From contig NZ_JBEBUX010000175.1 of NCBI RefSeq assembly GCF_040393045.1, forward strand, positions 1 through 7,330: DNA of 7,330 nucleotides, in the 5' to 3' direction. The position numbers and the translations under genes are program-made. The stretch is from Pollutimonas bauzanensis_A (lineage in GTDB: Bacteria; Pseudomonadota; Gammaproteobacteria; Burkholderiales; Burkholderiaceae_B). This document shows, piece after piece, positions 5,477-7,330 of this stretch (positions within the stretch are counted from its first letter, which is position 1; each line of letters begins with the position of its first letter). The notes below the pieces were generated by a model, which saw nothing but the letters and a program-made list of their open reading frames with translations, did not search any database and was not told the DNA's origin.

Positions 5477-6151
5477 ATGGTTAGTAAGGAAGAAAAAAGT
5501 TCAATACGCGAGCGATTTCTAAAGGTCGACACATCAAACGTTGCCGACGTACTGGATGAAATGGGTCATCCCGACCAAGGGCTGGCGGCAGCGTTCCAGC
5601 GCCAGACAGGCTCAGAGCGCCTGGCGGGATGGGCATACACCATCCGTGGGCAAATGACGCCTTACGGTTTCGGCGGTGACGCGGATAAAATGAAAGCCTG
5701 CGCGGCCCTGTCCGAAGGCGACGTATCAGTATGGTCTGGCGATGGAGACGGCATCTGCTACTTCGGCGAATTGATCTCCATCGGCATGAAGGAAAAAGGC
5801 AGCGTTGGCGCCATCGTCGACGGCGGACTGCGAGACACCTGCTGGATCAACGCGTTGGGCTTTACGGTTTTCGGGCGCTTTCGCACTCCGGTGCAATCTA
5901 TCAGCCGCTGGAAAGTTAACGCATGGAACGTACCGATCTATATGCAAGGTGCAACGGGCCGGCGCGTAGCTGTCGAACCGGGCGACTTCATTTTGGGGGA
6001 CGACGACGGCGCGCTAGTCATACCGCAAGCCATCGTAAAGGAAGTACTGGAAAGATCCGAGCGCTTAACCGAGCAGGAAGTCGCCATCCGCCAGAGCTTG
6101 AGCGAAGGTATGTCGCTAGCCCAGGCCCTTGAAAAATACGGCCACGTTTAA
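5477..6151 (+). CDS. RraA / HMG-aldolase family protein (putative oxoacid aldolase or oxaloacetate decarboxylase)
   Basis: This 224-residue soluble protein is of the RraA-like fold. Relatives include the RNase E inhibitor RraA and class II 4-hydroxy-4-methyl-2-oxoglutarate (HMG) aldolases, several of which also decarboxylate oxaloacetate. The signature GAIVDGGLRD (111-120) holds R119 and D120, the substrate- and metal-binding pair of the aldolases. E98 lies exactly 20 residues before R119, where aldolases often carry an acidic residue. VEPGDFILGDDDGALVIP (166-183) is the second conserved block. Retention of the RD pair favours an enzyme over an RraA-type inhibitor. ATG 5477 is chosen because AAGGAG ends 7 nt upstream. 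The frame is open back to ATG 5384, but that start would lie within the predicted promoter. The Bug gene follows after 89 nt. A LysR box and promoter lie upstream. The true substrate is uncertain. Confidence 0.88.
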   Translation: MVSKEEKSSIRERFLKVDTSNVADVLDEMGHPDQGLAAAFQRQTGSERLAGWAYTIRGQMTPYGFGGDADKMKACAALSEGDVSVWSGDGDGICYFGELISIGMKEKGSVGAIVDGGLRDTCWINALGFTVFGRFRTPVQSISRWKVNAWNVPIYMQGATGRRVAVEPGDFILGDDDGALVIPQAIVKEVLERSERLTEQEVAIRQSLSEGMSLAQALEKYGHV

Positions 6152-6190
6152 GCACAAACTGGACGTGACCGGGCCACGAAAAGCAAGCAT

Positions 6191-6206
6191 ATGCGGACAT
6201 CGGCCC
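6191..6206 (+). repeat. Leader element copy 2 (ATGC-G-GACATCGG-CCC) before the Bug gene
   Basis: This similar sequence lies in the 89-nt gap between the rraA-like and Bug genes. The core GACATCGG ends 37 nt before ATG 6241, almost the same distance as copy 1. The GCCCG/CGGGC stem of copy 1 is not kept, so a shared DNA or leader signal is more likely than a shared hairpin, if it is real. Confidence 0.3.
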
Positions 6207-6226
6207 AAACACGTCCCATCCCCACC

Positions 6227-6233
6227 GGAGGAG
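6227..6233 (+). promoter_or_regulatory. Strong ribosome binding site of the Bug gene
   Basis: GGAGGAG ends 7 nt before ATG 6241 and is the strongest Shine-Dalgarno sequence in the window. This fits the high expression expected of a periplasmic binding protein. Confidence 0.8.
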
Positions 6234-6240
6234 ACAAAGC

Positions 6241-7227
6241 ATGCAAACCCGATCCAGCACATATCTGAAAACCTTGTTCAAGTGCAGTATGATTGCCTTG
6301 GCGCTCGGCGTTGCCAGCGCCGCACACGCGTGGCCTGACCGCGCCCTGAAAATGATCGTGCCCTTTCCCGCAGGCGGTATTAACGACATTGTGGCGCGAC
6401 TGACGGCCACCTACCTGGGCGAAGAGCTTGGCGCCACCATTGTGGTCGAAAATCGGGCAGGTGCAGGTGGCACCATCGGCACTATGGCGGCGGCAAGCAG
6501 TCCGGCAGACGGCTACACCATACTGTTAGGCGCCAGCAGCACCGTTGCCGTCGCGCCCCATCTATACAAGAAACTGGGCTATGCGCCGGAGAAAGACCTG
6601 GTAGCCCTGGGTGGCATCGGTTCAGCCGCCAGCCTTCTCGTCGTCGGCACCAACTCCAAATGGAACAGTCTGAGCGAACTGGTCGAGGCTGACAAAAAGG
6701 CCTCAGGCACCATCAACTACGGTTCAGCCGGCGCAGGCACCAGCCATCATATAAAAACCGAACTGCTTAAGCTACGGACCGACGCACAGTGGCTGCATAT
6801 TCCATACCGGGGCGGGGCACCCGCCATGACCGACCTTATGGGCGGACAAATCGACTTCCTGCTGGAGCCCTTGCCCACAGCTCTGCCCTATGTGGAGTCG
6901 GGCCGTATTAAGGCGTTGGCCGTCACTACACGGCAACGCGCCGCCGTGCTGCCAGACGTAAAGACCTTTGATGAAGAAGGCATCAAAGGCTACGATGCAA
7001 CGTTATGGTTCGGCGTTTTTGCACCGGCAGGTATAGACAGCGACGTTGCCAAAAAGATCGGTGACGCCTTGCAGCGTGTCTTCGCGCGCGACGTCGTAAA
7101 ACAGGATTTTGAAAAACGCGGGCTAGATGCCTACAGCGGCTCCCCCGAGCAGTTCCAAGATTTCGTCAAAGCCGAAATCAAGCTCTGGGGCGACGTAATC
7201 CAAAAGGCCGGAATACCAGCTCAATAG
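6241..7227 (+). CDS. Bug-family tripartite tricarboxylate transporter substrate-binding protein
   Basis: This 328-residue periplasmic binding protein is of the Bug (Bordetella uptake gene) family, which captures carboxylates, amino acids or related acids for TctA/TctB-type carriers. The signal peptide has basic residues at 4 and 10, a hydrophobic core at about 16-26, and probable cleavage after AHA30. The mature protein begins with the family pattern WPDRALKMIVPFPAGG (31-46). It continues with VVENRAGAGGTIG (68-80), PADGYTILLG (88-97) and HIPYRGGAPAMTDLMGGQID (186-205). The ribosome site GGAGGAG lies 7 nt before ATG. It follows the rraA-like gene by 89 nt and is probably cotranscribed. No TctA or TctB membrane gene is in the window, so it is an orphan here, as is common in Alcaligenaceae. 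Some Bug proteins (BugD, BugE) bind aspartate or glutamate, which would fit the nearby aspartate dehydrogenase, but ligand cannot be assigned from sequence alone. Confidence 0.94.
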   Translation: MQTRSSTYLKTLFKCSMIALALGVASAAHAWPDRALKMIVPFPAGGINDIVARLTATYLGEELGATIVVENRAGAGGTIGTMAAASSPADGYTILLGASSTVAVAPHLYKKLGYAPEKDLVALGGIGSAASLLVVGTNSKWNSLSELVEADKKASGTINYGSAGAGTSHHIKTELLKLRTDAQWLHIPYRGGAPAMTDLMGGQIDFLLEPLPTALPYVESGRIKALAVTTRQRAAVLPDVKTFDEEGIKGYDATLWFGVFAPAGIDSDVAKKIGDALQRVFARDVVKQDFEKRGLDAYSGSPEQFQDFVKAEIKLWGDVIQKAGIPAQ

Positions 7228-7283
7228 CTTGAAAGGATGCGGGCACGCATTACGCCAAGCGTGCGGAGCGCCGTCACCAAGGT

Positions 7284-7312
7284 TTGACATGAGTTCCTAG
7301 ACGACATATGAT
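7284..7312 (+). promoter_or_regulatory. Near-consensus sigma-70 promoter at the right edge
   Basis: TTGACA (7284-7289, six of six) is followed by a 17-nt spacer and TATGAT (7307-7312, five of six). Initiation is expected near 7319, so the transcribed gene or RNA lies beyond the window. It is clearly stronger than the two LysR-linked promoters, suggesting constitutive or repressor-controlled expression of the next unit. Confidence 0.65.
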
Positions 7313-7330
7313 TCTTATGCACATCATTTC

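Noticed and set aside
5477..6151. RraA-like protein as a regulator of RNase E
   Set aside because: It keeps the aldolase Arg-Asp pair and sits in a catabolic, LysR-controlled operon with a transporter protein; an enzyme is more likely.
7243..7264. GCACGC ... GCGTGC inverted repeat after the Bug gene as an intrinsic terminator
   Set aside because: The stem is only 6 bp with a 10-nt loop and no T-tract follows. It may be chance or a weak Rho-independent-like remnant, too weak to list.

Overview
The window looks like a chromosomal catabolic region from a Burkholderiales bacterium, most likely Alcaligenaceae (Bordetella, Achromobacter or Pusillimonas type). The reasons are an orphan Bug-type periplasmic solute-binding protein, a GcvA-like LysR regulator, an RraA/HMG-aldolase-like protein, moderately GC-rich coding DNA, and dense gene packing. 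There are no rRNA or tRNA genes, CRISPR arrays or insertion sequences. No stretch over 300 bases lacks a gene.

Left block (1-2596, + strand): the C-terminal end of a DppC/OppC-type ABC permease is followed after 20 nt by a 513-aa formylglycine hydrolase. A HAD phosphatase then follows with an ATGA start/stop overlap. The hydrolase is best read as a phosphonate monoester hydrolase/phosphodiesterase (PMH) and not as a generic arylsulfatase, because the full PMH active-site set is present. The suggested logic is uptake of a small organophosphorus ester, cleavage of the diester or phosphonate monoester, then possible release of phosphate by the HAD enzyme.

Right block (2593-7227): a LysR regulator gene (- strand) sits between two transcription units. 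On its left, running leftward on the - strand, is nadX-like aspartate dehydrogenase followed by a short-chain dehydrogenase/reductase (SDR) whose catalytic Tyr and Lys are replaced. On its right, running rightward, is an RraA-like aldolase/decarboxylase followed by a Bug solute-binding protein. The SDR and HAD genes converge and overlap by 4 nt, so the two blocks abut with no spacer.

Main finding: the upstream regions of both target units carry the same promoter architecture at identical spacing. It consists of a palindromic LysR-type box ATTAG-N5-CTAAT (a T-N11-A site), 15 nt, the 11-mer AAATCGTTTGT, and a -35/17 bp/-10 promoter, with the box centred near -65. The two units therefore look like one regulon of the LysR protein encoded between them. 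A plausible but unproven chemistry is Bug-mediated uptake of an amino- or dicarboxylate, dehydrogenation of aspartate (or an analogue) to an oxaloacetate-type oxoacid, and decarboxylation or aldol cleavage to pyruvate. A near-consensus promoter (TTGACA-17-TATGAT) at the right edge points to another transcription unit beyond the window.
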